From positions 10,825,945 to 10,889,944 of the forward strand of contig JABAKD010000006.1 in assembly GCA_012845835.1 (NCBI GenBank): 64,000 bases of DNA. Direction: 5' to 3'. The DNA comes from Undaria pinnatifida. Its lineage: Eukaryota; Sar; Phaeophyceae; Laminariales; Alariaceae. A model generated the notes under the pieces. The model was not told the DNA's origin and did not search any database. It saw only the letters and a program-made list of their open reading frames with translations. A program made the position numbers and the translations under genes. Shown here in pieces: positions 53,000 through 64,000 of this stretch; position 1 is the stretch's first letter; each line of letters begins with the position of its first letter.

Positions 53000-53200
53000 T
53001 TTGGCTCAATAAACTATTTACGCATATGTTCTGCGAGCCTTGCGAATTTCAAATAACCCAAACGACCCAATTGTTTTGCAAATCTATGCATACACCAAAT
53101 TCACGCAAGTAATCTACAACCTACAGAATGCATTTATGAAAAAACCCGGAAAAAAAAACGTTTCAAGCGAATGAAATTGCGAGCCCGTTAGCCAAAGGCC
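53000..53200 (+). repeat. Repeat flanking the minisatellite, left copy
   Basis: Shares TGTTCTGCGAGCCTTGCGAA, CCCAAACGACC and GTTTCAAGCGAATGAAATTG then CGAGCCCGTT with TATCCTGCGAGTCTTGCGAA, CCCAAACAAC and GTTCAAGCGAAAATAATTA then CGAGCGCGTT at 55980-56175. Confidence 0.6.
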
Positions 53201-53499
53201 TATTTGCTGGTGACGGGTAAAAGGGCTCTGCAGCGGGCGTAATGTTGGCGTGCTGCGGTATATACGGGGTGTTTCGCTGTGTGTCTTGAATTCGGCGTGT
53301 CGTGGTGGCGGAGGCGAATTGGCTAACACCCACAAGATGCAGAGCATGCTGGCCGCCGTAAAGAGGGGCACTGTCATAAAGAAACGTGGAGCCTGCCCCC
53401 GCCAACGCTCCCCTTCGCCGCCTCGAGACAACCGTGAGCCTGTGTCCATCGTGACCGGCGCGCAAAAAAAATGCAGAGCGTTTCGCGACTCCTGATATC

Positions 53500-55350
53500 T
53501 TTTCACCGCCACTATTTCCCCTTGTCGCCTCCGGCAGGCGAGTGTATAACTCCATCATCGTGTGAAAAACGCCTTCGTCCCGTTAATGTCTTCGTCGATC
53601 GTATGAAAAACACCTTCGTCATGTGAAAAGCGAAAGCCTTCTACGTTGCGTGAAAACTCTCTTTGTCGCGTGAAAACCTCTTCGGTCGTGTGAAAAACGC
53701 GTTCGTTATGTGAAAACCCTCTCCGTCGTGTGAAAACCTGCTTCTTCGTGTAAACGCGTTCGCCGTGAGAAAACTACGCGTGAAAAACAATGTGCCTAGG
53801 GTGCCCCAATACATGCATTCACAACCCCGTATGAAAAACGCCTGCGTCGTGTAAACAGCGAAAACACTCAACGCTTTGAGAAAAATCTCTTCGTCGCATA
53901 AAACACCTTTCTTCGTGTAAAAATCCTCTTCGTCGTTTGAACGAAACCTTCAGTCACATGAAAAAAGCCTTCGTCGAGAGGAAAAACGTAAAAAACAACG
54001 TGCCTAAGATGCGCCAATACTTCTATTCACGACTACGATCCCCCTGTCCCCCTCCGACCCCCGTGTATCCCGTTCGTCGTGTGAAATTGCGTTCGTCGGG
54101 TGAAAAACGTCTTCATCGTGCGAAAAAAAGTGAAAAGCGCCTTCGCCATATGAAAAACAATCGTGAAAACGCCATGCGCATCCGGTGCCCGATTGTTTGT
54201 TTAGTGACTATAGCCCCCATGCGGTCCTCCGACACCCGTGTGACCCCTTAGAAGAATGAATGAAAACACTCTTCTTCGTGTGAAAACCCCCTTCGTTGTG
54301 AGAAAAATAAGCAAAAAAAAGGGATGTGAATCAGGTACTCAAAAATGTATTCAGGACTATGCCCCCCTGCAGCCGTCCGACACCCGTGTGACCCCTCTGT
54401 CGTATGCAAAATACTTTCGTCGTGTGAACAGTGCCATCGTTGTGTGGGGAGGGCCATCGTCGTGCGAAAAATCATAAAAAAAAATATGCCTCAGGTGTTC
54501 AAGAGTGTTATTCACGACTACAGTCCCCCTGCCGCCTCACCTGTTTATCCCCTTCGTCGTGTGAAAAACGCCTTCGTTTCGTGAAACACGCCATCGTCAT
54601 GTGAAAACCACGCGTGAGAGGCAATGCCTCTCAGGTACCCGAGAACACCCTACGAAACACGACTATAATCCCGCTGGCACCCTCTGATTACCGTGTAACC
54701 TCTACTGATTGTAAAAAACGCTCTCGTTTTGTAGAAGACCCCTTCGTTGTGTGAAAAACGTCTTCGTCGTGTGAACAGCAAGCGTGAAAAGATACTATTC
54801 CTAAGGTCCTGGGGCAGACCCTATGCACGCCTACAACCCCCCTGGCGCCCTCCGGCAGCCGTGTATCCCCTTCGCCATCTGCCGAACGCCTTCGTCGTGT
54901 GCATACGACCTTGTTTTCTTGAAAAGCACTTTTATCGTCTGAGAACCGCCTTTATCCTGTGAAAAACGCCTTTGTTGCGTGAAAATCACCTTCTTCGTGA
55001 GAAAATCAAGCGTGAAGGCAGTGCACCTCAGGTGTCCGAGGGTACTCTTGGTCCGGTGGTGGGCGCAACCGACAGGGTTCCGCAACTTCGGCAGGGATCT
55101 TGTTTTACCAGCGACTATCGGCCCGTGCCGTCCTCCGACACCCGTGTAACCCTATAGTTGTATAAAAAACGCCTCCTTCGTGTGACAAAGCGCGTGAAAA
55201 GAGAAGGGGCGCAACCTATAGAGCATTTCGTGACTCCAACACATGTGTTTAGTCCCTCCGCCGTCCTCTCACACCCGTACAACGATTGTGTCGTGTGAAA
55301 ATACTTATGTTCTGTAAAAACAAGCGTGAAAAGGAAATGCGAGCCAAGTG
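53500..55350 (+). repeat. Higher-order minisatellite of TTCGTCGTGTGAAAAACGCC units
   Basis: About ten higher-order units of roughly 140-220 bp. Each has a run of three to six 20-bp TTCGTCGTGTGAAAAACGCC variants, then GCGTGAAAAGCAATGYGCCT, CAGGTGCCCGAG, ATTCACGACTAC, CCCCCCTGCCG and TCCGACACCCGTGTGACCCC words. The spacer words start near 53787, 53990, 54160, 54312, 54480, 54612, 54783, 55010, 55195 and 55325. The last unit breaks off at an unrelated open frame. Confidence 0.9.
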
Positions 55351-55364
55351 CCCGAGAGCACCCC

Positions 55365-55513
55365 TGACGGATGGATCAAAAGTGTGCGTGGAAGCGTGGG
55401 GGACGGTGTACCGGACAACGGCGGATGGCGAGGCCTTCATCTTGTTGGACTCGGACTCGCATCTTGGTCTCATCTTGGCTCCGAAAGACACGGAACGTAA
55501 GCGTTTCAGATGA
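55365..55513 (+). CDS. Protein-like fragment, family unknown
   Basis: After the last minisatellite unit the frame reads DGSKVCVEAWGTVYRTTADG then EAFILLDSDSHLGLILAPKD and stops at 55511-55513. The pattern suggests a small beta-rich domain. A decayed second copy of its 3' DNA (CTTGGCCTCATGTTGGATCC then AAGGACACGGAACGT) lies at 55855-55893, so it belongs to a repeated element or gene family. Confidence 0.3.
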
Positions 55514-55975
55514 CACTGGAGTAGGGATAACTCTCATGGATACTTCGTTTTTTAATACAGTTTTCCCATCTGATAATATGTACAGCGTGAGTGTCACCGA
55601 GTAGTAGCAAAACCGAAGCAGCAGAAAATGAAGACGTCGGCAGCGTCTTAGCCCAGCAAGTCTCGGAGCATGAGCGGTTCAGATTACACCGAAAAATGGA
55701 TGTTTGTTTTTACGTGAGCTCGACTATCTGGATTAATTTTAATTATCGTCACAATAATCATGTAGACAGGTTTATATGAACTCTCAGATACATGAATTGG
55801 TGGTATAATGTTAATACAAACCTCAGATATATTGGTAGGGTGTATAAATGCACCTTGGCCTCATGTTGGATCCCAAGGACACGGAACGTGAGAGATTGAG
55901 ATGATCGGTGGCATGGACACCACAATGTTGACCGATCATAGCTCTTTAACCTCAAGTAGGTAGTCTTAATACGTC
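55514..55975. other. Stretch with decayed second copy of the preceding fragment
   Basis: The duplicated block is at 55845-55910; its frame is broken. The remainder is AT-rich and unrecognised. Confidence 0.4.
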
Positions 55976-56180
55976 GACGTGCGTATCCTGCGAGTCTTGC
56001 GAAATTCGTGTAATTGCCCCCAAAAAGCCCAAACAACATGTTAAGCTACCTTAAATGCGCGTAGTACTCTAGACCTTATACATCGTACGACCTATGACTG
56101 ATATGTTTTTTTTACGCGAGGAAATGGTTTGTTCAAGCGAAAATAATTACGAGCGCGTTTTTCGCGGCCACTTTGGTTTC
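55976..56180 (+). repeat. Repeat flanking the minisatellite, right copy
   Basis: Partner of 53000-53200 in the same orientation. Confidence 0.6.
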
Positions 56181-56748
56181 ATTTTCTGATTGTGGCTGCG
56201 AGAATATCCACAAAAGCGATTTTCTCTGCGAACAGTCGTTTATATTCCTGAAATCGTGGAATTAGGTGGGTAACTGATTCCACCAACCGTTGTATTCGTC
56301 AGCGCGACTCAGCAATATAGCCAATTTCGGTTGTCCACTCTGCAAGGGGAGTCGGAATCCTTTTGTTTTTAAGAATCACCCAATAATCGTCCCCAAATCG
56401 TCAGACCTACCTCTTGGGAATTTCGGGGAGAGACATGCCGAAACTAACTGATGACGACAGAATCGGACACGACCCTATTCGAGCTGCTGAGGTAGGAGCT
56501 GTGTCTGCTCTTCAGTATAGGTAGATGTAAGGCACGCGTACAAAATGACGATACTCGAATTGGCGCAACCTCCTCCTGTATGCTTGGTTAAATCGCGCTC
56601 GTCGATTTTGTGGTCGGTATACATGGGTCGAATAGTTGACAGGGGTAGCTGATTCCACCCTCAACAAGAACTCACCACCAAGACTGAGCTTATTATGGTG
56701 TTTACGGGGCACCAAATTCAGTTAGGTAGAAAAAATTTAATAATAGCC

Positions 56749-56822
56749 AACCTAACCCACGAAAAATAGAAAAACGGGCCAAAATGGTACTTCTCACCTA
56801 ATTTTTGGTGGGTTGGGTTGGT
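56749..56822. repeat. Inverted repeat, 21-bp arms
   Basis: CCAACCTAACCCACGAAAAA (from 56749) pairs with TTTTTGGTGGGTTGGGTTGG (ending near 56822), one mismatch, with a loop of about 30 bases. Confidence 0.75.
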
Positions 56823-58465
56823 GTTATGACGTTCGCCGGTTTCAATACTATAATTAAATGTGTTCCCACCCAACCAAATTTTATATCCCTTAACTAGCCG
56901 AATATTTGTGAGTCCCATGTCCGGATGGTCTGACCCCCCCGCGGTCGGATAAGGTGCTCTATGTTTCGTTGTATTATAGGACAGAACGTGGGAGAGTGAG
57001 CCTCGGTGCTGAATCTCTGCAGGCTAATATTCCCTCACAACGCCTGCCAATGTGTAGGCAATGCTCTTCAACTTGGACCCTCCATTGCTGGTAGATCCAA
57101 CCGAATCCTTACCTTGTAGGTGTCATATTTCCCCTTAAAAACTGAACCTCTGTTTTGGGGGCAGACTGCTTCAAACTTGACATATTATTGCGGTGTTACA
57201 AGGTTTAATGCTGTTCTGCGTTTTCAAGACCTATTGTCGGCCGGGCGGGGGGACGCTTCTCCCGGGGGTGGTGTTTTCGCGTAAATATCCGCCGGGTATG
57301 GATCTTTCACCGTGAGTCTACATCAATCTTCGAACGTAACCACTACGGTACTCAGCGTGATATTTAATCCGTACTTAGCCGACCCCTCGCTTCGCACTGC
57401 CCCTACCTTTCCGCTGTTGCGCACCTACCTCTAACTTCCAGTTAGGCCGATGTCACACCAATCTCTGACGGAAAACAGCCTCCGCGAAATGAGATCTAAG
57501 GCGCAGACGATCATGGTGAGAGGAGCTCGTGTGGCGAAAGTCGTCGCGTTGAAACAGGGTGGTCGCAGAGAATCGGCGTTTGCTTTCGCTGATGTAGGAG
57601 TTGAGGTTCTACAGTGTTTAGTTTTGGTGAAGATTGTGCGTTTTATTACGCTATTGTTTTTTATTTCATTTGATGACAGTACTTGAGGAAAAAGTCTACC
57701 AAGCATCCGAAAAACAGAGCAGATACTTTGCTTAGTTGGAGGGGGGGAGGGGGGAGGGAGCCCATCCTGGTCGACCGCGGGCATCACAGTGTGAGCTTCC
57801 GAGGACACCGCTTTTTGTGAAGTTGCATTCAGAGCGTGCATGGAATGGGCAGTATTGCGTACGGTAGTTCTAAGATTCCGAAAGTTTAGATGTACCAGGT
57901 AGGTCAGAGAGCTTTCGTTACCGCTATAACAACAAATGTAATGCGTTCACGAACCATGGAGGCTTTTTTTTTCTAGTCCTTCCACATCGTCTACCTCGAA
58001 TTTGGAAATTGATTTTATTATTTCAAATCCATATTACCTATAAATTCCCTTCATATGTGCTATGTGTATGGTTCTGGACAGATTTGTTGTGATATTGCGG
58101 GACATGTCGCGATATTTGCTAACGTCGATTCCGACTTGTTTCTCTCCCTGGTTGTTGCTTCCTCTTCCCGCACCTGCTGGTGTAAGTTATTTGGCGCGGC
58201 AACGACATCTGAAGCGTAGCTGACGAAGTTTAAACCTAATGCACACTATTTCACCAATACCAAGAAACGACAGATTTTGGACGTAATCAGTCGCGTCTCT
58301 AGGAAATCCCACACGGAAAACGGTATGTTACATCTTGACGGCCGCCCGTCGCAAGCTTGAACTTGCGCCTCCTGTTGTAACTGCCCTATATGGAGCGAAT
58401 ATTTGTTCCTCATGAACAATTGCCGTCGTTTGTTGCGTCCTTCACCATCAACCTCTACCAGTTGG
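56823..58465. other. Unassigned stretch
   Basis: Open frames at 57450-57686 (+) and 57431-57841 (-) overlap antisense and show no domain. A G-rich run (57739-57758) is the only other landmark. Confidence 0.3.
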
Positions 58466-58469
58466 CTGT

Positions 58470-58615
58470 GATAACGGTAATGGTAATGATGATGATACTG
58501 ACGACGAGGATGATGATGATAACGATGATGATGATGATGGTGATGGTGATGATGACAAGGATGATATTCTCACATGATGAGCTCATTTCCCCGAAATCTA
58601 GCCCGCAGTCACAAA
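58470..58615 (-). mobile_element. LINE-type 3' end with (ATC)n tail
   Basis: A GAT/GATGAC microsatellite (58484-58565) adjoins TTCTCACATGATGAGCTCAT then CCCGAAATCTAGCCCGCAG and TCACAAAAAA. On the minus strand this is a 3' terminus (…GTGAGAA) followed by an (ATC)n tail, resembling the LINE ends that carry (CAA)n. Confidence 0.5.
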
Positions 58616-58850
58616 AAATATATCAACAAGAATCTCGATGGAAGAAAACAAATGCCAAGTACAAAATAATACGTGCACTGCTGCAGGCTGATGTATGTAT
58701 GCACAAACCTACAATACACCGCCTAAACCTTCAGTTAAACCATGCTTCGAGTGAACCCTTGTGAGTACGTTCCTCTTCCGGCGGTGTATTTATTGCGGAT
58801 GAACGCCCCCTACCCCACTCTTGACTCACTAAGTTCCACCTTCGAGGGAT
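58616..58850. other. Unassigned spacer
   Basis: Nothing recognised. Confidence 0.3.
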
Positions 58851-58861
58851 AAGATATATAG

Positions 58862-59405
<544 letters not shown>

Positions 59406-59589
59406 GATATATAGCGCACCAACGAATCGCAAAATTTCGGCGTTTTCTTTCTCGCATTCCAGGAGGCTGCCCGAGTTATCGGGAAAAACAGCAAGGCTGG
59501 AACTCAGGCCGGTAGCAGCTGCGAAATTAGCGCAAACCAAGAACCTGTAAGGCGGTTGCCGCGTGTTGTATCAGGATCAAACCTCTCCG

Positions 59590-60100
59590 TGCGCCATGGC
59601 GTTATTCATGCTCGCGAAGGAGAATTGGGAAGTGGAGAGAAAGGTTCAGCCGCGGTCGCTAAGGGGCGCAAGCCCTCGAAATTGGCGCGTAGGTCCAAGA
59701 ATTGAGTTTTTTTGCTGGTGCGAAATGTGTATTATGTTCCAGGTGTACTGCTGCGTTCGTGTGGGGTGTACCCGTTCGATGTTGATTGGGGTTGTGGCGT
59801 TATTCTCAGGGAGAAGTGGAAAGTGGGGAGCAAGGTCCAGCCGCGGCCCATACGAGGCGAAAACCGTCGAAGTTGGCACGTAGGTCCAAAAACTGGAGTT
59901 GCTTGTGGGTGCACAATTCGTATCAAATTGTCGAAAGTAGCGAGTCGATCTTAGAATTGAGGTTATTTGTGGGTGCGTAATGCGACGTTCGTATCATTTG
60001 TCTAAATTAGGTTGTAGGTCCTCGAATTGAGGCTGAATGTTGGTGCAGAGGGCGTATCAAATTGTTCAAACTGTCGGGTAGGTCCTTAAATTGAGGCTAC
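59590..60100 (+). repeat. Tandem repeat of GTAGGTCC..AATTGAGG units
   Basis: Two long units (about 200 bp; GTGGAGAGAAAGGTTCAGCC at 59634, GTGGGGAGCAAGGTCCAGCC at 59823) and three short ones (about 65-75 bp) share GTAGGTCCNNNAATTGAG words at 59690, 59880, 59945, 60010 and 60078, and GTATCAAATTGT words. Confidence 0.75.
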
Positions 60101-60700
60101 ATGTGAGCAACGGTGTCAGCAGCCATGTCCGTCGACGAAAGGCGTGCACCGGTCAAGGGGTGTAGGACCGAGTTATTCATAGCAACACCTACCTGGTGGT
60201 TTGGCACCCGTCAAGGCGATTATTATCCCTATAGTTCTGCTTGTGAGCACAGAATATTCGCCGATGCTTGCCTATTGGGAATGGTTTGAGTACTACTCCC
60301 GACGCACGTATATGCCAGGTATCATACGTATGCTGGCGTGTTTGCGTGGAGTACATCCCCTCGATGTTGAATGAGATTTGTGGTCATTCAGGCTCGTCAG
60401 GGCTCATTCTGTGTTACGTCCCCAGGTTTCCTACGCCCTGGATACACATCCGGGTTTCCTTGTTAATCTGGTTTATCCCAGATATGCATCTCTTCACCTA
60501 GGAAACCAGGGATGCACCTGGAATGTCCCCTGGCGAACGCTGGTTGCTGCGTTCTTCATACACCAGCAGCGGGGGTTCAATTTTAGTTGATTGAGGGTAG
60601 TGCGAAGTTCGTGGGAAGGCCATGGGGGTATTTTCGTATTCAACACTTGCATTTCTTGCTGTTCTAGGGGGTCGTGGGGGGTCCGTGTCGAGTTGACCGC
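60101..60700. other. Unassigned stretch
   Basis: Holds a diverged echo of the preceding repeat (GGAGTACATCCCCTCGATGT at 60347 versus GGTGTACCCGTTCGATGT at 59764). Confidence 0.35.
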
Positions 60701-60714
60701 GGTTGCGTGCGGTG

Positions 60715-60975
60715 CAAAAGGTGTCTGTTGACGGTCTAGCTTTGTCTCGCCCAACTTATGTTGGCTTAGTATAACAGTGTGGGGCGTTCCTTAACGGCGG
60801 TTCAGCTTTGTCCCGTCAATGCCTATTTTGACTTAGTACGCCTGTTATAGCATGGATGGGACGTTTCTTCACAGTGGTCTAGCTTTGTTCCGTCAAGGCT
60901 TTCTTGACTTAGTATGTTAGCTTTGGTATGGGGCGTTTCTTGACGGCGGTCTAGTTTTGGTGTTCCTTGACTTCT
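60715..60975 (+). repeat. 3.5-copy tandem repeat, about 70-80 bp
   Basis: GACGGTCTAGCTTTGTC, CGGCGGTTCAGCTTTGTCCC, CAGTGGTCTAGCTTTGTTCC and CGGCGGTCTAGTTTTGG head successive units, each with CCGTCAAGG...TTGACTTAGTA and GGGGCGTTYCTT words. Confidence 0.85.
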
Positions 60976-61304
60976 GTCTGTTCAGGAGCAAAGGCGCCGT
61001 CAGTCCCCAGGAAGTTGTCCTCATAAACGTGGGTGCAACCATTAAGGGGTTGAGTTTCGGCGTCGCCGTAACCGCTACACCATATTCTGATGTTTCCTGC
61101 AGTAACGAACGGCGCAGCCTATCCTCTGAAGGGATGCTTTTCCGCACCAGGTAATACAATCTTGTTGAGGTGCATGACACATACCGATTTCACACCCGCG
61201 AAGATGTATTCTAGGCGGTGCGCGGTCATCTTTTAGCTTTTTTTATGCCTTCAGCTGAAGAAAAAATATGTTACCGCCCAGGCCTCATGTCAGTACATAT
61301 CGTA

Positions 61305-61558
61305 CTGCCTACAGCAGGGGGAACACGAACTTTTTATGATGCTCGTCATTTGAGGGACTCTGCACCTGACCCCAAAGCGGACTTTGAAAAATATATATTG
61401 AAAACCTCATGAACAATCTCATGGAATAGGAAGCTACCGAATATATTTCTAGACAGAATTAGCGTTCAGACGGTACCAATCGGCGTTCATCAGTTGAGGA
61501 GCCCTGCCTACCATAAAGTGTTTCTCGATAAAATGTGCTACCTTTATCATAGCACACA
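61305..61558 (+). mobile_element. MITE-A copy
   Basis: CATTTGAGGGACTCTGCACC, centre GAACAATCTCATGGAATAGG, then CAGTTGAGGAGCCCTG and right hairpin TGTGCTACCTTTATCATAGCACA. Left terminus decayed. Confidence 0.65.
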
Positions 61559-61928
61559 TCGTCTCTCGCCTTCCACAGTTTGGAAATTCCGCGTGCAAGC
61601 AATGTGTTTCAAAGGTATAATACTCACTTGACGCAAACATAGCCCCAGGAGGAATGGTTGACCGCTCCACTCCACCAAACGATTAAATACCGCATTCAAT
61701 ACCCCCAAGGAGTACTTGACCCTCTCATCTTATCCAACACATAAACGCACACAATATACAAGCAAAGGACACATGTCGGCGTTCTAGACGGACGATCGTC
61801 GCTAGAACATATGTCACAGGGCAACGCAACCAATGTCGCCGCTGTACGACATAGGACAGGCACACACGCATGATGCGGACAGGGTACATCAATTATACGT
61901 CTCACCCAATCACCCAAAGAGTACTACA
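61559..61928. other. Unassigned stretch
   Basis: Nothing recognised. Confidence 0.3.
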
Positions 61929-61929
61929 G

Positions 61930-62012
61930 GTATTGTAGTTCCTCAGTTGAGGAGGTCCATCAATCTGGAAAACAAATTATCAAAAATTGCTACACCTCCA
62001 TCGAATCACGCG
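61930..62012 (+). mobile_element. MITE-A right part
   Basis: GTAGTTCCTCAGTTGAGGAG, GTCCATCAATCTGG and TTGCTACACCTCCATCGAAT then CACGCG match the right third of the family. Confidence 0.5.
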
Positions 62013-62149
62013 TGCACAGATTTGAAAACTGGAGCAGGTGGCTTCCTTTCTGGCCATACTGCAGTATGCAGCGCGCGACTTACTTCGGGATCGACGCCAC
62101 CGCATTAAAAATACAATACACAGGAAAGGCTAACGTCTTTGCACTTTCA

Positions 62150-64000
62150 CACGCGAAACATCGTGCGTAGAAAAGCCAACGTACTCGTTCTCTTACGTCT
62201 TACCTCATATCCGAAACTGGGCAATATGTACCACCCCATGGCATGCGCCTTATAAACGATGTAGAGGCTGTCAACAAACAACCGCTGCAGCACAGGGGGG
62301 GGGGTTGCTCCCTCTTTGAGATTGACGCCCACGTACCAACATTTACTGCCCGTTGTCCACCTGCAGACGCCAAATTCCCCCCGCTTTCCTCTTAACTTTC
62401 TCAGAGTTTTGGAACGACCGTTGCCGGAAATGGCTACCCCGTACAAAGCAATTAAACAACGTTGGCTGTGCCAATAAACAACCGATAGAACACAAAGCGG
62501 GCACATTGCCCCCTGTTTAAGCTTGACGCCCATATACCCACATTTTTCACCCAATTCCCCACATGCAGCCGTGCATCCTCCTCCCTATTTCCTCCCTAAT
62601 GCTAGTGGGAGTTTCTAACTTCACTAGGGTTTCCTAACTTCAGTGGGATATATGAAACGATCATCGTCGAATATAACCATTCCATTCCCTCCGCCTCCCC
62701 CCCCCTGCTCCTGACTTTCTTGGGGGTTCCTTCACTTTAGTGGGGTTTCCTAACTTTAGTGGGGGTTTGGGAACACCGTTATCGGACATTACCACCCCGC
62801 ACACAACACTTAAGCAAGACCGGAGGTGTTGAAACCAACGACGAATTATAATAAGTGGCATTCTTGAGGGCGCCCTGCGTATCCTCAAGAAGGTAACGAG
62901 GCGCCACCTGCAGCCATACACCGTGAAATACTGTCTATAGCGTAATAGTATCTCGGGAGTCCATACCGCAACACTCAAAAATGCTAGTGCAGGAGCATTT
63001 TTTATGCCCTGTCTTACATAAAAAAATGAGGTGGAAAGTACCATACCCGCAGCACGCGTCATATAAATGACGCAGGGGCTGTCAACAAGCAACCGCTGCA
63101 TCACAAGGGAGGGGGGGGCGTCCTTTGTTTGAGTTTAACACCCATGCACACACGTTTTCTTCTCGCTTCCCACGTGCAGTCGGGTATTTTTCCTCCGCTC
63201 TCCCCCCTAACTTCAGAGAGAGAGACGCCAAAAAGGTTTCACTTTCCAACGTCCTCACTCACACCTAAAAATTGGCAAGAGGTACCACACCCGCATTACT
63301 CGCCATGAAATGGTGTAGGGTCAACCTATAAACAACCGCGCCGCAGCCAAAGGAGTTTGACCTACGTTTACCCACATTTGGCTTCCCACTTTCCGCATGC
63401 AGTCGGTTTCGTTCCGTCCGAATGACTACCTTTGGAGTAGAAACGCCAAAGTGCACTTGCACGTCCACGTCCTTCCGAAAATCTAAAATTGAATTGGGCG
63501 AAATGTGCCACGCCCGAAGCACCCGCCATATAAGGGGCGCAAGGGTTGTCAACAAACAACTGCTGCAGCACAAGGGAAGGGGTTACCTTTCCCGTTCTTC
63601 TTGACGTGCTAAGGCATTTGTGGTATTCCACTGGACTGTTGGTGGACTTTTACCAGCAGCCCAGTGGAATAATACCCTCTAATGTCTTAAGAGTACGGCG
63701 TTGTGGGCAAAATTCACAACGAAAGAAAAATGCATGTGGCTAACGGCAAAAGGCAAAACAATCATATAAATATCTTTACAGACGCCCGTGTACCCACGTG
63801 TTCTGCGCACTTTCCACATGCAGCCGCGTATTCCCCACCCGATTTCCTTCCTAACTTTATTGGGGTTTTCTAACTGCAGTGGGGTGTTGAAAAATATCTA
63901 CCCACCCCCCCCGCTTCCCCCGTACGTTTTGCGCGATTTCCTAACATTAGTGGGGTTTCCTAACTTCAGAGTTTTTTTCGAGCGACCGTTGTCGGAATTA
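62150..64000 (+). repeat. Complex tandem repeat field running off the window
   Basis: Units of about 190-250 bp contain GTCAACAAACAACCGCTGCA (or variants at 62268, 62462, 63078, 63322, 63547), GACGCCCATRTACCCACATT, a CCACATGCAGCCGTG block, CCTAACTTYAGTGGGGTTTC sub-repeats, and GGAACGACCGTTGTCGGAAAT (62400, 62768 and the window end). Sub-repeat number varies between units. Antisense open frames of 87-147 codons arise from the array and are not called genes. Confidence 0.85.

Noticed and set aside
62147-63573. Three minus-strand frames of 102-147 codons with similar N-terminal halves
   Set aside because: Their likeness comes from the tandem repeat units on which they lie; frames break between units.

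Overview
This window reads as repeat-dominated nuclear DNA of a eukaryote. There are no operons, rRNA genes or intact long genes. Instead it holds decayed Ty3/gypsy and LINE retrotransposons, several families of small inverted-repeat elements, SINE-like elements, long microsatellites, many kilobases of minisatellite, and short coding stretches that end at consensus splice sites. A short run of TTAGGG units is present at 26.0 kb. The style of the retroelements would fit a stramenopile such as a brown alga, but that is inference from general likeness and cannot be confirmed here.

Layout. 0-2 kb: broken 3' part of a Ty3/gypsy pol on the + strand. 2.8-6.5 kb: a minus-strand LINE split in two by about 1.5 kb holding a minus-strand gypsy gag, a candidate LTR and a + strand intron/exon fragment of a CDC48/p97 AAA ATPase gene. 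6.7-16.6 kb: a cluster of a roughly 250-bp terminal-inverted-repeat family (called MITE-A here), with a 3.3-kb array of an 11-bp minisatellite at 9.0-12.25 kb that reverses orientation at about 10.41 kb. 16-25.9 kb: a SINE-like repeat, candidate exons, an array of stem-loops (18.6-18.9 kb), a second LINE copy (19.7-21.4 kb), a Tudor-like fragment and a CCCH zinc-finger ORF. 26-28.2 kb: telomere-like repeats and a 349-bp tandem array. 28.6-33 kb: a candidate internal exon, more MITE-A copies and short palindromes. 33.4-34.05 and 44.65-45.48 kb: two copies of a TA-flanked foldback element. 34.2-36.4 kb: a degenerate array built on ATCGAT/CAATAGG words. 37.3-38.3 kb: four copies of a 70-105-bp palindromic element (MITE-C). 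41-42.6 kb: repeats and one candidate exon. 45.6-46.75 kb: CGGTA-rich arrays on either side of a 4-copy tandem repeat. 53.5-55.35 kb: a higher-order minisatellite. 58.86-59.40 kb: a short retroelement with a 0.4-kb (TAA)n tail and clear target-site duplications. 59.6-64 kb: three further tandem-repeat fields, the last running off the window.

How the parts relate. Almost everything visible is mobile or repeat sequence, often nested: gypsy and CDC48 DNA within a LINE, a SINE-like repeat within a MITE-A copy, a MITE-A end inside the open frame next to a candidate exon. Host coding content is limited to short, low-to-moderate confidence exons whose partners are not identifiable by eye. No full-length gene is claimed. 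Stretches not listed as features showed only unique-looking or strongly decayed sequence.
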